Part shown: positions 8,097 to 15,271 of the stretch, one piece after another
Layout: each line of letters starts with the position of its first letter
How positions within the stretch are numbered: position 1 is the first letter of the stretch
Source: a virus
Length of the DNA stretch: 25,802 bases
Direction: 5' to 3' (one strand)
IMG/VR virus record: IMGVR_UViG_3300035698_019877
Coordinates: 1 to 25,802 of that record
Notes under the pieces: model-generated
Database searches by the model: none
Told to the model about the DNA's origin: nothing
Seen by the model: only the letters and a program-made list of their open reading frames with translations
Position numbers and translations under genes: made by a program

Positions 8097-9272
8097 TTAT
8101 ACCTTCTCCTTTACTTTTTTAATTTTTTTAGTCGCCAAAAATGGTGTTGTAAAATTAACTTGTGCCGAGCTTACAACAGCACTCTTAATAGTCGAATTAT
8201 CATTAAGATATTTATCCACAGCACCTTTGTTTATGTTAACCAAATTTACAAAATCCTCTTTAGGTACTAGAGAAAAAACAGTTTTAGTGTCGTAGGTAGT
8301 CCTAGCGTTCTGCCTGATATATAATTGTTCATTAACACCCATCAACTCTTCCCCTGTTTCCCTTATTTTTTCCATAGCAACCATAGCTAGTTCTCTTTCA
8401 CGGCCATCTAATATCTTTTTTGTATCCCTTACACGCTTCCACTCACCTATCAACTCTTCATCTGAAAGTGAAATTGTTGCTAAAAAATTATAATCAGATT
8501 TCTTACACGCACTCTCATATTCGTCACAGTAATCTTTAAAATCACACCATGGACAAAACATATTGAGGCTAGCCTCCGCCTTACCAGAGTCAAATTTTGT
8601 CATCGAATCGTAAACTACCTTTAGATATGCCTCAAATTCTACCCTTTCTTCTTCAGTTCTATAAGTGTAAAGCATATCAGATTTAAGCATGTCTAAACTT
8701 AAAATAATTCGTTTATAGCCAGGATACAATTTATGAGCCACATAGTCGTAAATAGATAGCTGAATATCAGTTCTTAACTGCTCTGGTGTAGGAGCAGTCT
8801 TAGATGTTTTGTAGTCTACAATAAGTAAAGTGTCCTCATTATTCTCCACTACTTTATCAATAGCTCCAATTAGTGGTACACCATCTTTTGTAGTAACTTC
8901 ATTCATCTTTCTAAACCCAAATCGATGTTCCAAAGACACAAGTTTACCCTCAGCACCAGCCATAAAATCATTAATCCTGACTTTAACTAAATTACAGCCC
9001 AATAAATGAGCACTATGGTCCGCTATACCTTCCTTTACAGAAACTTCATCATATTTCTTTAAAACTTTAGCCTTGTCAGCCTTTGTTAAATCTTCTTTTT
9101 TCAACCAAATACTACCAGCATACTCCAAAGCCTCATGACAGGCCAACCCCATCTTAAATGCTGGGTTAGAAACCTTTGGAAGCTTTTCAATATAATTGAA
9201 TTTATACTTTAATTTACATTGAAGGAAGGAGTTAACTCTAGTAGCACTCAATTTAATGTTATTACTCGCCAT
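8097..9272 (-). CDS. PD-(D/E)XK nuclease of the RecB/Cas4/AddB type with a probable 4Fe-4S cluster
   Basis: A 391-residue protein when started at the ATG at 9272, which has AAGGAGAG six bases upstream; the frame stays open upstream but only inside the resolvase gene. Nuclease residues are present in the usual order: H46, D139 in LIGAIDKV, D153 and K155 in IVDYKTSK, then Q171 in the QLSIYDYVA helix. A cysteine set typical of Cas4 and AddB frames the domain: C19 in FLQCKLKYKF and C240/C243/C249 in FCPWCDFKDYC. These probably hold an iron-sulfur cluster. Residues about 265-391 are a helical tail of unknown function. A DNA end-processing or recombination role is likely, given the RuvC-like neighbour (inference). 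Confidence 0.9.
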   Translation of the reverse strand: MASNNIKLSATRVNSFLQCKLKYKFNYIEKLPKVSNPAFKMGLACHEALEYAGSIWLKKEDLTKADKAKVLKKYDEVSVKEGIADHSAHLLGCNLVKVRINDFMAGAEGKLVSLEHRFGFRKMNEVTTKDGVPLIGAIDKVVENNEDTLLIVDYKTSKTAPTPEQLRTDIQLSIYDYVAHKLYPGYKRIILSLDMLKSDMLYTYRTEEERVEFEAYLKVVYDSMTKFDSGKAEASLNMFCPWCDFKDYCDEYESACKKSDYNFLATISLSDEELIGEWKRVRDTKKILDGRERELAMVAMEKIRETGEELMGVNEQLYIRQNARTTYDTKTVFSLVPKEDFVNLVNINKGAVDKYLNDNSTIKSAVVSSAQVNFTTPFLATKKIKKVKEKV

Positions 9273-9750
9273 TCTTTCTCTCCTTAACCACCTCATTATA
9301 ATAACATAATGCTTGTGCTATACTATCAGTTATGTCATTGTGAGTATCATATTTAAAATCTTTTAGTTTAAACTTTTTAACTATAACATGGTACAATTCT
9401 TCTTTTGTCTTAACCTCAAAGTAAGCCTTCGGTGTTTTATTACTCATTATATACGGACTGTTACCAGTAATTGACTTGGCACACTCTTCCCCTACACCAG
9501 CAAACTTAGACAAAGTTTTCAATGTACTTATATTTCTACCAGCAAAACCATTTTCTATAACAACACATTCTGGTTTGTATTTATTTAGGAGCTTAACCAG
9601 TTCATGTCTAAATATAACCAGTTTTTCTGCTCTGTCAAGTGCTATTTTAATTTTTATTACACCAAAATTATAAATTCTATTTTTAACTGTATAACACCAA
9701 CCTGTAGATTTGGAAGATATATCTAAACTAAAAATACTGTCTTTTGTCAT
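9262..9750 (-). CDS. RuvC-like Holliday junction resolvase
   Basis: A 162-residue RNase H-fold endonuclease similar in size and order to RuvC, which cuts four-way DNA junctions during recombination or before packaging. The acidic residues are in place: D10 in FSLDISSKSTGW, E66 in CVVIENGFAG, and D139/D142 in HNDITDSIAQAL. The spacing between the second and last motifs and the GRNISTLKTLSKFAG helix match the family. AAGGAGTATTTA precedes the ATG at 9750, whose first base is also the last of the DnaJ stop (TAATG). It overlaps the start of the nuclease gene by 11 bases. Phage RuvC-like enzymes often stand in for endonuclease VII (established). Confidence 0.88.
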   Translation of the reverse strand: MTKDSIFSLDISSKSTGWCYTVKNRIYNFGVIKIKIALDRAEKLVIFRHELVKLLNKYKPECVVIENGFAGRNISTLKTLSKFAGVGEECAKSITGNSPYIMSNKTPKAYFEVKTKEELYHVIVKKFKLKDFKYDTHNDITDSIAQALCYYNEVVKERKNGE

Positions 9751-10526
9751 TAAATACTCCTTAACAATTCTTTCTGATCGTCTGTAAGCCCCTCTACTTT
9801 AGGGTATTTCATCCTAAATTTAACAACTAATGTACCTTGTGGTCCACCATTTGTACCTTTACCACCCTCACCTCTTTTAATATTAACAAAATTATCATGA
9901 GAACCAGCAGGTAGTTCCACTTCAACCTGCCTATTAACTCTGATAGTCCCATTACCAACACACTCCTTACACTGGTCCTGAGCCACTTCTCCTCTACCAT
10001 TACAATCTTTACATGTGGTATGTGTCATCATTTGTACGCCTTGATAACTAATAGATTGTACTATTTCACCAGCTCCTTTACATTCTTCACAAGTTTTGGC
10101 AGTGGAATACCCTTTACCATTACAAGTCTGGCAGGTGTCATTGTATGATATGTTAAAACTATGAATACCACCTAAAATAAACATACTTATTGGCACCTCG
10201 GCAACAAACTTTAAGTCTATACCCTGCGTAGGAGCATTAGGGTTTGGCCTTCTACTTCGCATGTTCATACCGAAATTATGGAATGGGTTAAAACCTGGTG
10301 AAAAACCACCTCTTTGGAATTGGTTAGGGCTATCATACACCTGTCTTTTTTTGGGGTCTGAAAGAACCGAATAGGCTTCATTAACCTCTTTAAATTTATC
10401 CGTAGCCTTGGCATCACCATTAGTTCGGTCTGGATGATATTTCATAGAAAGTTTCCTAAAAACCTTTTTAAGATCTTCAGGAGAAACATCTCTAGAAACA
10501 CCTAAAGTTTCATAATGATTACGCAA
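9750..10526 (-). CDS. shortened DnaJ-like co-chaperone (TTG start)
   Basis: 258 residues against about 375 for bacterial DnaJ. In order: a J domain (residues 3-66, HPD at 31-33), a Gly/Phe-rich linker (68-90), the start of C-terminal domain I, and a zinc domain with four CxxCxGxG-type repeats (C132/C135, C146/C149, C172/C175, C186/C189). Then a brief strand region (VEVELPAG, GTLVVKFR) goes straight to QKELLRSI, so most of domain II and the dimerisation part are missing. It should stimulate a host DnaK; phages use such proteins for replisome remodelling or capsid folding (inference). The start must be TTG at 10526, with GGAGG nine bases upstream, because the J domain begins at residue 3 and the nearby ATG is out of frame. 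Confidence 0.9.
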   Translation of the reverse strand: MRNHYETLGVSRDVSPEDLKKVFRKLSMKYHPDRTNGDAKATDKFKEVNEAYSVLSDPKKRQVYDSPNQFQRGGFSPGFNPFHNFGMNMRSRRPNPNAPTQGIDLKFVAEVPISMFILGGIHSFNISYNDTCQTCNGKGYSTAKTCEECKGAGEIVQSISYQGVQMMTHTTCKDCNGRGEVAQDQCKECVGNGTIRVNRQVEVELPAGSHDNFVNIKRGEGGKGTNGGPQGTLVVKFRMKYPKVEGLTDDQKELLRSI

Positions 10527-10752
10527 AGTTAATTACCTCCCACTCAAAACCACACTCAGAACACTTATATACACCATCCTCAACCTCAAAACTTAAGGCC
10601 TCACAGCGCAAGCAGTAATGTACATACTCTAATATAGATTCCTGTCTTTCCCCCATCTCAATCACCTCAATATTACCCTTATAAGTTAAAGTTGCACTAA
10701 TATCCTCTAAATCCTTGTAAATAACATATTCAAAAATAATGCTTCTACGCAT
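10519..10752 (-). CDS. small zinc-ribbon protein, function unknown
   Basis: A 77-residue protein from the ATG at 10752, chosen over an in-frame ATG 18 bases upstream because AAGGA sits at proper spacing before it. The N-terminal half is strand-rich and charged. The C-terminal part carries two knuckles, CLRC and CSEC, separated by VEDGVYK, ending in GFEWEV; this is a rubredoxin-like or transcription-factor-like zinc ribbon. Such ribbons bind nucleic acid or proteins. The gene overlaps the start of DnaJ by 8 bases, and its start lies just past the stop of the upstream gene. Confidence 0.7.
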   Translation of the reverse strand: MRRSIIFEYVIYKDLEDISATLTYKGNIEVIEMGERQESILEYVHYCLRCEALSFEVEDGVYKCSECGFEWEVINFA

Positions 10753-10753
10753 A

Positions 10754-11119
10754 TTATTCCTTAATTTCATCCATACTTAACATTCTAATAATCTGGCCCG
10801 TTATCTCTACCTCTGACTCCTTAAAAACCAAAACTACCGGAACATATAAATGGTTTGGTAAAAGATCTGGATATTGTTTAGTCCCTAACAATACTTTCTG
10901 AATAGATGGTAAAAAAAGTGCTTTAGACTTGTCATCAAGAATATTAAATTCGCCGTCTTCTTCACTAAAAAACTCAGGATCTAAATCGGTGTACTTACCC
11001 TTTCTTGGTATAACCACCTTATGTTCACTTTTAACAACAACAAATGGGTAATGCCTTGCTGGTAAAAAAGCCATCGATGGTGTGCCAACTTCAAAATTGT
11101 CTACAATATTATCACTCAT
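10754..11119 (-). CDS. conserved-looking small protein of unknown function
   Basis: I do not recognise this 121-residue protein. It begins after a full AAGGAGG site (about 11123-11129). It has a run of likely beta strands (YPFVVVKSEHKVVIP, HLYVPVVLVFKESEVEI) and an acidic middle (about residues 47-65: DLDPEFFSEEDGEFNILDD). There is no membrane segment, signal peptide or cysteine motif. Its position between the SSB-like and DnaJ genes suggests a replication accessory role, but nothing in the residues shows it. Confidence 0.6.
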   Translation of the reverse strand: MSDNIVDNFEVGTPSMAFLPARHYPFVVVKSEHKVVIPRKGKYTDLDPEFFSEEDGEFNILDDKSKALFLPSIQKVLLGTKQYPDLLPNHLYVPVVLVFKESEVEITGQIIRMLSMDEIKE

Positions 11120-11144
11120 TTAATCCTCCTTGTTTTTTTGATAA

Positions 11145-11450
11145 TCAATCTTTATTTCTTGCGACACTTTCATCTAAAACCCTAAATCCTATTACCTTCC
11201 CATCGTCAACATCAAGAGACAAACAACCCCACCCGTTTTCGTATGTCCCAAACATTCCGTTTAAAATTCCAACTAGCCCGACTTGACAATAAGTCCCTTG
11301 ACATCCAACCTGTATTGTAGGATGATCTGCAAGTTCTTGATTACACGGAACACGGATTGAAAACAAATTACCTATTGACGCTGAATCAAGTTCCAATGCA
11401 TTATTTAAAAAATCAACTACCTCTTGTGTTGAAATACTGCTTTTAATCAT
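11145..11450 (-). CDS. small protein of unknown function
   Basis: A 101-residue protein with a good start (AGGAGG nine bases before the ATG at 11450). The first 25 residues look like a helix (TQEVVDFLNNALELD). The rest is glycine- and strand-rich with three Cys (C36, C50, C55), GLVGILNGMFGTYENGWGC and a final IGFRVLDE strand. I cannot place it in a family. It lies between the SSB-like protein and another unknown, probably in the same transcript. Confidence 0.6.
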   Translation of the reverse strand: MIKSSISTQEVVDFLNNALELDSASIGNLFSIRVPCNQELADHPTIQVGCQGTYCQVGLVGILNGMFGTYENGWGCLSLDVDDGKVIGFRVLDESVARNKD

Positions 11451-11463
11451 AACAATAAACCTC

Positions 11464-11778
11464 CTAAATAACTATAAAATTATCTATTACAACCTCAGTC
11501 CAATACTTTCTCTCACTCCCGCCACAATGACGACATTGGCCATCGTAATAGCGCTCCTCTATATGCCCATTAATCTTTACAAAGGTATTATTGGATAGTT
11601 CGCCGAGAGATTCGGCACATTTAAAAGAAGAAATCTTCAAAAATTGATAACTACTATTAGAACCTGGCGCTGGAATGGCCAATGTACCCTTAAATAACCA
11701 ACTATTGTAGTCACCGACCATTTTTATACTAGAATTTCTTATTTTTCCCACTAATTCTACAAAATTTTTACCTTCCAT
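11464..11778 (-). CDS. probable single-stranded DNA-binding (SSB-like) OB-fold protein
   Basis: 104 residues from the ATG at 11778, chosen because TAGGAGT lies upstream; a longer frame starts inside the primase gene. The strand pattern fits an SSB OB fold: NFVELVGKIRN, SWLFKGTLAIP, FLKISSFKCAESLGEL, FVKINGHIEERYYDG, then KYWTEVVIDNFIVI, which matches the closing SSB strand (usually T-E-V-V-A-D-N). A CRHCGG loop is inserted between the last two strands and could hold half a zinc site. The acidic C-terminal tip seen in bacterial SSBs is absent. Position directly after primase supports a role coating single-stranded DNA at the fork. The family call rests on this pattern only. Confidence 0.58.
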   Translation of the reverse strand: MEGKNFVELVGKIRNSSIKMVGDYNSWLFKGTLAIPAPGSNSSYQFLKISSFKCAESLGELSNNTFVKINGHIEERYYDGQCRHCGGSERKYWTEVVIDNFIVI

Positions 11779-11791
11779 AACAAAAAAACTC

Positions 11792-12862
11792 CTAAATATA
11801 TTCTTTAAGGTATTCAATAATAGCGTGGTTAGTTAAATCAGCTGGGTCCAACCCTTTACCATTTTTGTCCATCTCTGTTATAAAAACCAATCTAACATCT
11901 ATCTTACCTGATATATCTTCTACAGCCTTCAAAGCACCCCCTACGCCAGGCATATCATTATCAAACATTATAACTACACCTCTTTTAACATAGGTATATA
12001 TTAAATTCTGTTGCCCTAGGGTCAATTTAGATCCAATCACAGCTACAACATTGTCTATACCCAAAGAATGAAGCTTCCAAACACTTTTAAACCCTTCAAC
12101 TATTATTAAAAACTTCTCTTCTAGTAAAGGTAATGCAACATTTAAATTATACAATACCAAATCCTTATCAAAATTCTTAGTTAGTATATATTTACCTTCA
12201 AAATCTATATTTTCTCTTATATCCCTTAAACCATAAGCAAGCAACACACCATCTTCATCACGGATAGGAATAACATCCCTCTCTAAACCATCAACACCTA
12301 CATAACCACCACCAATTTCAAAAAAGTCCAAAACTTCACTACTGAATTCTTTATTGAATATTTTACAAGGAAGGCTTCTGAAGTTCCTAAGGGTCTCCTC
12401 ATTAACTATTTTAGCAGTTACTCGCTTTCTATAATGCTGCCTAACAAACTCATCCTTCTCCCTACCACGCCTGTAATTAACTAAATCTTCTATCTTAGTC
12501 TCAACATCGCCTGTAAGTGTTTTAAGATAATCTACTGCATCCATAAAATCAACATTTAAACAAGATCTTATAAGTGATATTACATCACTACCATACACAT
12601 CATGGCACTTACGGGAAAAACAAACCCAACTCTTTTTTTCCTTATTAAATCTAAAAGAGGTAGGGTTGTCACCACCATGTATTTTACATGGTCCTCGCAA
12701 CTCTTTAGAAGTCTCTCTTGTTATCTTAAAACCTAAAGATTCTACAAGGTATCTAGGGTCAACAACAGATTTTAGATATTCAAGCTTTTGCTTAAATCTG
12801 TCCCAATCATCAGTAAGACCCTTCGTCCTCATCGTAGTATTCGTCCGACGAACTGTCTGCAT
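11792..12862 (-). CDS. DnaG-type DNA primase (zinc finger plus TOPRIM)
   Basis: About 356 residues from the ATG at 12862. It has a CHC2-type zinc finger (C59, H62, C81, C86: GPCKIHGG ... VCFSRKC), a linker with basic patches, then a TOPRIM core: VEGFKSVWKL (E256), GSKLT, FDNDMPGVGG (D301, D303) and DPADL (339-343). It makes RNA primers at the fork and should pair with the adjacent DnaB-like helicase. It lacks the C-terminal helicase-binding domain of bacterial DnaG (about 580 residues). The start is uncertain: 12862 has AAGGAAG upstream; the ATG at 12832 has no clear site but would overlap the helicase by 23 rather than 53 bases. Either start keeps all motifs. Confidence 0.92.
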   Translation of the reverse strand: MQTVRRTNTTMRTKGLTDDWDRFKQKLEYLKSVVDPRYLVESLGFKITRETSKELRGPCKIHGGDNPTSFRFNKEKKSWVCFSRKCHDVYGSDVISLIRSCLNVDFMDAVDYLKTLTGDVETKIEDLVNYRRGREKDEFVRQHYRKRVTAKIVNEETLRNFRSLPCKIFNKEFSSEVLDFFEIGGGYVGVDGLERDVIPIRDEDGVLLAYGLRDIRENIDFEGKYILTKNFDKDLVLYNLNVALPLLEEKFLIIVEGFKSVWKLHSLGIDNVVAVIGSKLTLGQQNLIYTYVKRGVVIMFDNDMPGVGGALKAVEDISGKIDVRLVFITEMDKNGKGLDPADLTNHAIIEYLKEYI

Positions 12863-14213
12863 TATAAACATCTTCCTTATCGAAGGCAATCAACTGGTCA
12901 TGAGCCTCTCTAATTTTTAATCTTTCTTTAAAAAAATGATAACCAATACCGGCCTCAGTAGTACTACCGCCTCTTCTAGTGTCTTTAATTACCAATTTAT
13001 GAGTGCCATACTGCATACCTCTTTCTTTCTCTTCATCCGTTCTATTTTGCCAAAAAGCTACAATATCACCATATCTAGCTATTCTATCACTATCAGCAAC
13101 ATCATGCTGTCTGTTCAATTGAACAGCAGTTAAAAATGGAATTTCAAGTTCACCAGCTAAGTCCTTAAGTTTGGTAGTAACATCGCCTAGAATCTGATAT
13201 TCTTTTCTTTGCCTGTCAACACTGGATGAGTCTGGTTCTTTTAAATAATCAAACACAGCAAAACCAATGTTATGCTTAATCTTAAACTTTTTATACAAAG
13301 AAACTATTTTCTCTACGCTATAACCAGGCATATATTCATGGAACAAATAACCTTCTTTTATATATTTAAGACATTTTTGTACTAAAATTCTATGCTCCTC
13401 GTCAGTATATCCACCGTGTTTAATAGTTCTTTCCTTCACACCTGTCATTGAGGCAACCAACCGGTCTCTAAATTCACTAAATGACATTTCAGTATCAATA
13501 TATAAAGTTGGATACTTTTCCATATAAGATATATGTGCTGCCATACTCATAAGGAAGGCACTCTTTCCCATCTTTTTACGAGCTGCAACAACCATTAATG
13601 TACCAGGAATCATACCATCTATCTGCTTAGTAAGGACAGGAAAACCTGTACTAAGACCTGAATATTCGATTTCATTGTCACGCCGTTCCTCTATCATGTC
13701 TACCAAACCATCGGCTAAATCTCTAGGCTCTTTGATAGCACGACTAGCTGTAGATAAATCCAAAATGCTGTTCTCAACCATGCCCATAATAGTAGCACTA
13801 TCAACATCACTTTTAGCATTATCAATTAAATAGGATCTTTGGTGGTCAAGCATTAAAAACAACTTGAATTTAGTACTAGCCTCAAGAACATTCTGCAAAG
13901 TAATACCAAAATTCTCATCCGATACAAACAAACGAGCTATACTTGTCAGATACTCATAACCACCTATATCATTTAAAACACCAGCATCTTTAGCCTCTCC
14001 TATAACTATGTGTAAATCAAACTTAGAGATACCCCTCCTCTGTAAATCACGCATAATTAAGTATATCTTCATATGATCTGGGTGTAGAAAATCTTCTGGG
14101 TCCATCTTAGAAGACACAGTATAAAAATAATCCATGTTCTTAAGACAATACCTTAAAATAGACCTTTCATCTACCGGCCTACAAAAAAACTCCTGTGCCT
14201 CAATCTGATTCAC
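12810..14213 (-). CDS. DnaB-like replicative DNA helicase (GTG start)
   Basis: A 467-residue hexameric helicase of the DnaB/RecA fold. The N-terminal domain (about 10-110) includes DPEDFLHPDHMKIY, as in DnaB. The ATPase core has Walker A ARKKMGKSA (211-219; most DnaB proteins have RPxxGKT/S), TEMS (241-244, catalytic Glu), VFDYL as Walker B (320-324) and TAVQLNR as motif H4 (362-368). An arginine pair at DTRRGG (411-416) may supply the finger. The C-terminus is very acidic (SSSDEYYDEDEGSY), and its codons overlap the primase start. The GTG start at 14213 has GGAG eight bases upstream, and TAGTG links it to the preceding gene. Confidence 0.93.
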   Translation of the reverse strand: MNQIEAQEFFCRPVDERSILRYCLKNMDYFYTVSSKMDPEDFLHPDHMKIYLIMRDLQRRGISKFDLHIVIGEAKDAGVLNDIGGYEYLTSIARLFVSDENFGITLQNVLEASTKFKLFLMLDHQRSYLIDNAKSDVDSATIMGMVENSILDLSTASRAIKEPRDLADGLVDMIEERRDNEIEYSGLSTGFPVLTKQIDGMIPGTLMVVAARKKMGKSAFLMSMAAHISYMEKYPTLYIDTEMSFSEFRDRLVASMTGVKERTIKHGGYTDEEHRILVQKCLKYIKEGYLFHEYMPGYSVEKIVSLYKKFKIKHNIGFAVFDYLKEPDSSSVDRQRKEYQILGDVTTKLKDLAGELEIPFLTAVQLNRQHDVADSDRIARYGDIVAFWQNRTDEEKERGMQYGTHKLVIKDTRRGGSTTEAGIGYHFFKERLKIREAHDQLIAFDKEDVYNADSSSDEYYDEDEGSY

Positions 14214-14671
14214 TATCTACGCTCCATTCTTGTAGTTTGTAGCTCATTTTCACGCCGACTTAGTTCACGCTTAAAAGCATTTATCAATTCCTGAATAGTT
14301 ACATCTATACCATTAGTTAGAAGAAGTTCATTTTCTACTTCCTCTAGCTCAGTTCTAAGTCTAGTTAGCTCTGGGTCAGTGGTAACAATGTACTCTCTTG
14401 CGTCTGCTTTAGTTTTATATTTCTTTAATATATCTGGAGATAATAGTTTGAAAACTACAGCATCGATGAACCTCCTCTTCTTTATAGTCTCAGCTTTGGT
14501 AATATTTATTTGATATTTAAGATAAACATTGTATTGAGCCAACGCAATACAATATTTACTAACTTCCAAATCTTCTATTGTATCAAGTTTTTGATAATCA
14601 AAATTAAAGATGTGGTCTAAAAAACTATGATTAAGACTCATCTCTTTAATAGGCAATATAATTTCTGACAT
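14213..14671 (-). CDS. helical protein, possibly a UvsY-like recombination mediator
   Basis: A 152-residue, nearly all-helical and charged protein. Its architecture (a helix with LEVSKYCIALAQYNVYLKYQ, a KKRRFIDAV basic helix, KKYKTKADAREYI, a TDPEL turn, then a long C-terminal helix ending RRENELQTTRMERR) recalls UvsY-type mediators that load a RecA-like recombinase onto SSB-coated DNA. Length (UvsY is about 137) and the nearby RecA fit, but no residue-level signature proves it; a helicase loader is the other option given its place before DnaB. It starts in a TAATG overlap and ends in TAGTG. Confidence 0.45.
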   Translation of the reverse strand: MSEIILPIKEMSLNHSFLDHIFNFDYQKLDTIEDLEVSKYCIALAQYNVYLKYQINITKAETIKKRRFIDAVVFKLLSPDILKKYKTKADAREYIVTTDPELTRLRTELEEVENELLLTNGIDVTIQELINAFKRELSRRENELQTTRMERR

Positions 14672-14922
14672 TATGAAATTTCCTCATCTTTTCCTTTGTC
14701 TATTTCTTTAACATACATACCAGTACAGAAGTAATCAAAAATAAATTCACCTGTATTTGGATCTTTAAAATTAACCCAATCTGATCTCATACCAATTTGT
14801 TTACAGAGAAGACTCAAAGCACAATATTTAGGGTCACCCGTTATAGTACCATCACTAACTGGCTCCCAGTCTATACAATCTTTTCCAGATTTCTTAGGAT
14901 TAACATTAATTAAATTACTCAT
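14671..14922 (-). CDS. small protein of unknown function
   Basis: 83 residues from the ATG at 14922, where GATGGGGG serves as the binding site; a longer reading (from 14934) lies inside the nuclease gene. Four cysteines (in GKDCID, KYCALSLLC and YFCTGMY) could bind metal, but their spacing is not a standard knuckle. It ends in a basic-acidic tail (DKGKDEEIS). I cannot assign a family. It overlaps the upstream nuclease by 8 bases. Confidence 0.6.
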   Translation of the reverse strand: MSNLINVNPKKSGKDCIDWEPVSDGTITGDPKYCALSLLCKQIGMRSDWVNFKDPNTGEFIFDYFCTGMYVKEIDKGKDEEIS

Positions 14923-15271
14923 AGAAACCCCCATCTAACGCCTTATAAATTTTATTTTTTACTAGTTCCTTAGTTACTTCTTCATCATAATAAAACCTTA
15001 CTAGGCAAAACTTTGTGTTCTCTTGTACATATTGTAGTTTTAAGTTGTCCCTTTTCTTTTGGCCGCGAAAATTTTCAACACATCCATGAAAATGGTGTAC
15101 ATAACATTCATGTTGCCTCCCCTGTACCTCAATAAAGATACCAAACTCCTTGACATAAAAATCAAAAAAGAGCCTAGTGTCTTCAAATTGAACATAGTGT
15201 TCCTTAATTATATTATATCTTGGAAATACTTCTTTAAGGAAACTATGAATCTGATCAGCTATTTTGCTCAT
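14915..15271 (-). CDS. small PD-(D/E)XK (VSR/DUF559-like) nuclease
   Basis: 118 residues from the ATG at 15271; a GTG six bases upstream is less likely. The core LFFDFYVKEFGIFIEVQGRQ (D40 region, E-V-Q-G-R-Q-H) followed by QKKRDNLKLQYVQ and FCLVRFYYDE matches the Vsr/MutH-like restriction fold: an acidic strand, an E-x-[QD]-G-x-x-H strand, a K/RD helix and a final strand. Related small nucleases are widespread in large phages and may act in recombination, repair or host DNA breakdown. Lying directly after recA suggests recombination (inference). It overlaps the RecA stop by 17 bases. Confidence 0.7.
   Translation of the reverse strand: MSKIADQIHSFLKEVFPRYNIIKEHYVQFEDTRLFFDFYVKEFGIFIEVQGRQHECYVHHFHGCVENFRGQKKRDNLKLQYVQENTKFCLVRFYYDEEVTKELVKNKIYKALDGGFYE

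Noticed and set aside
12666-13133. Plus-strand frames across the helicase and primase
   Set aside because: They are antisense to genes with clear catalytic motifs and have no binding site or recognisable product.
14915-15271. Small nuclease as a second homing endonuclease
   Set aside because: It has only a VSR-like core, with no DNA-reading domains and no interrupted neighbour, so a plain phage nuclease is simpler.
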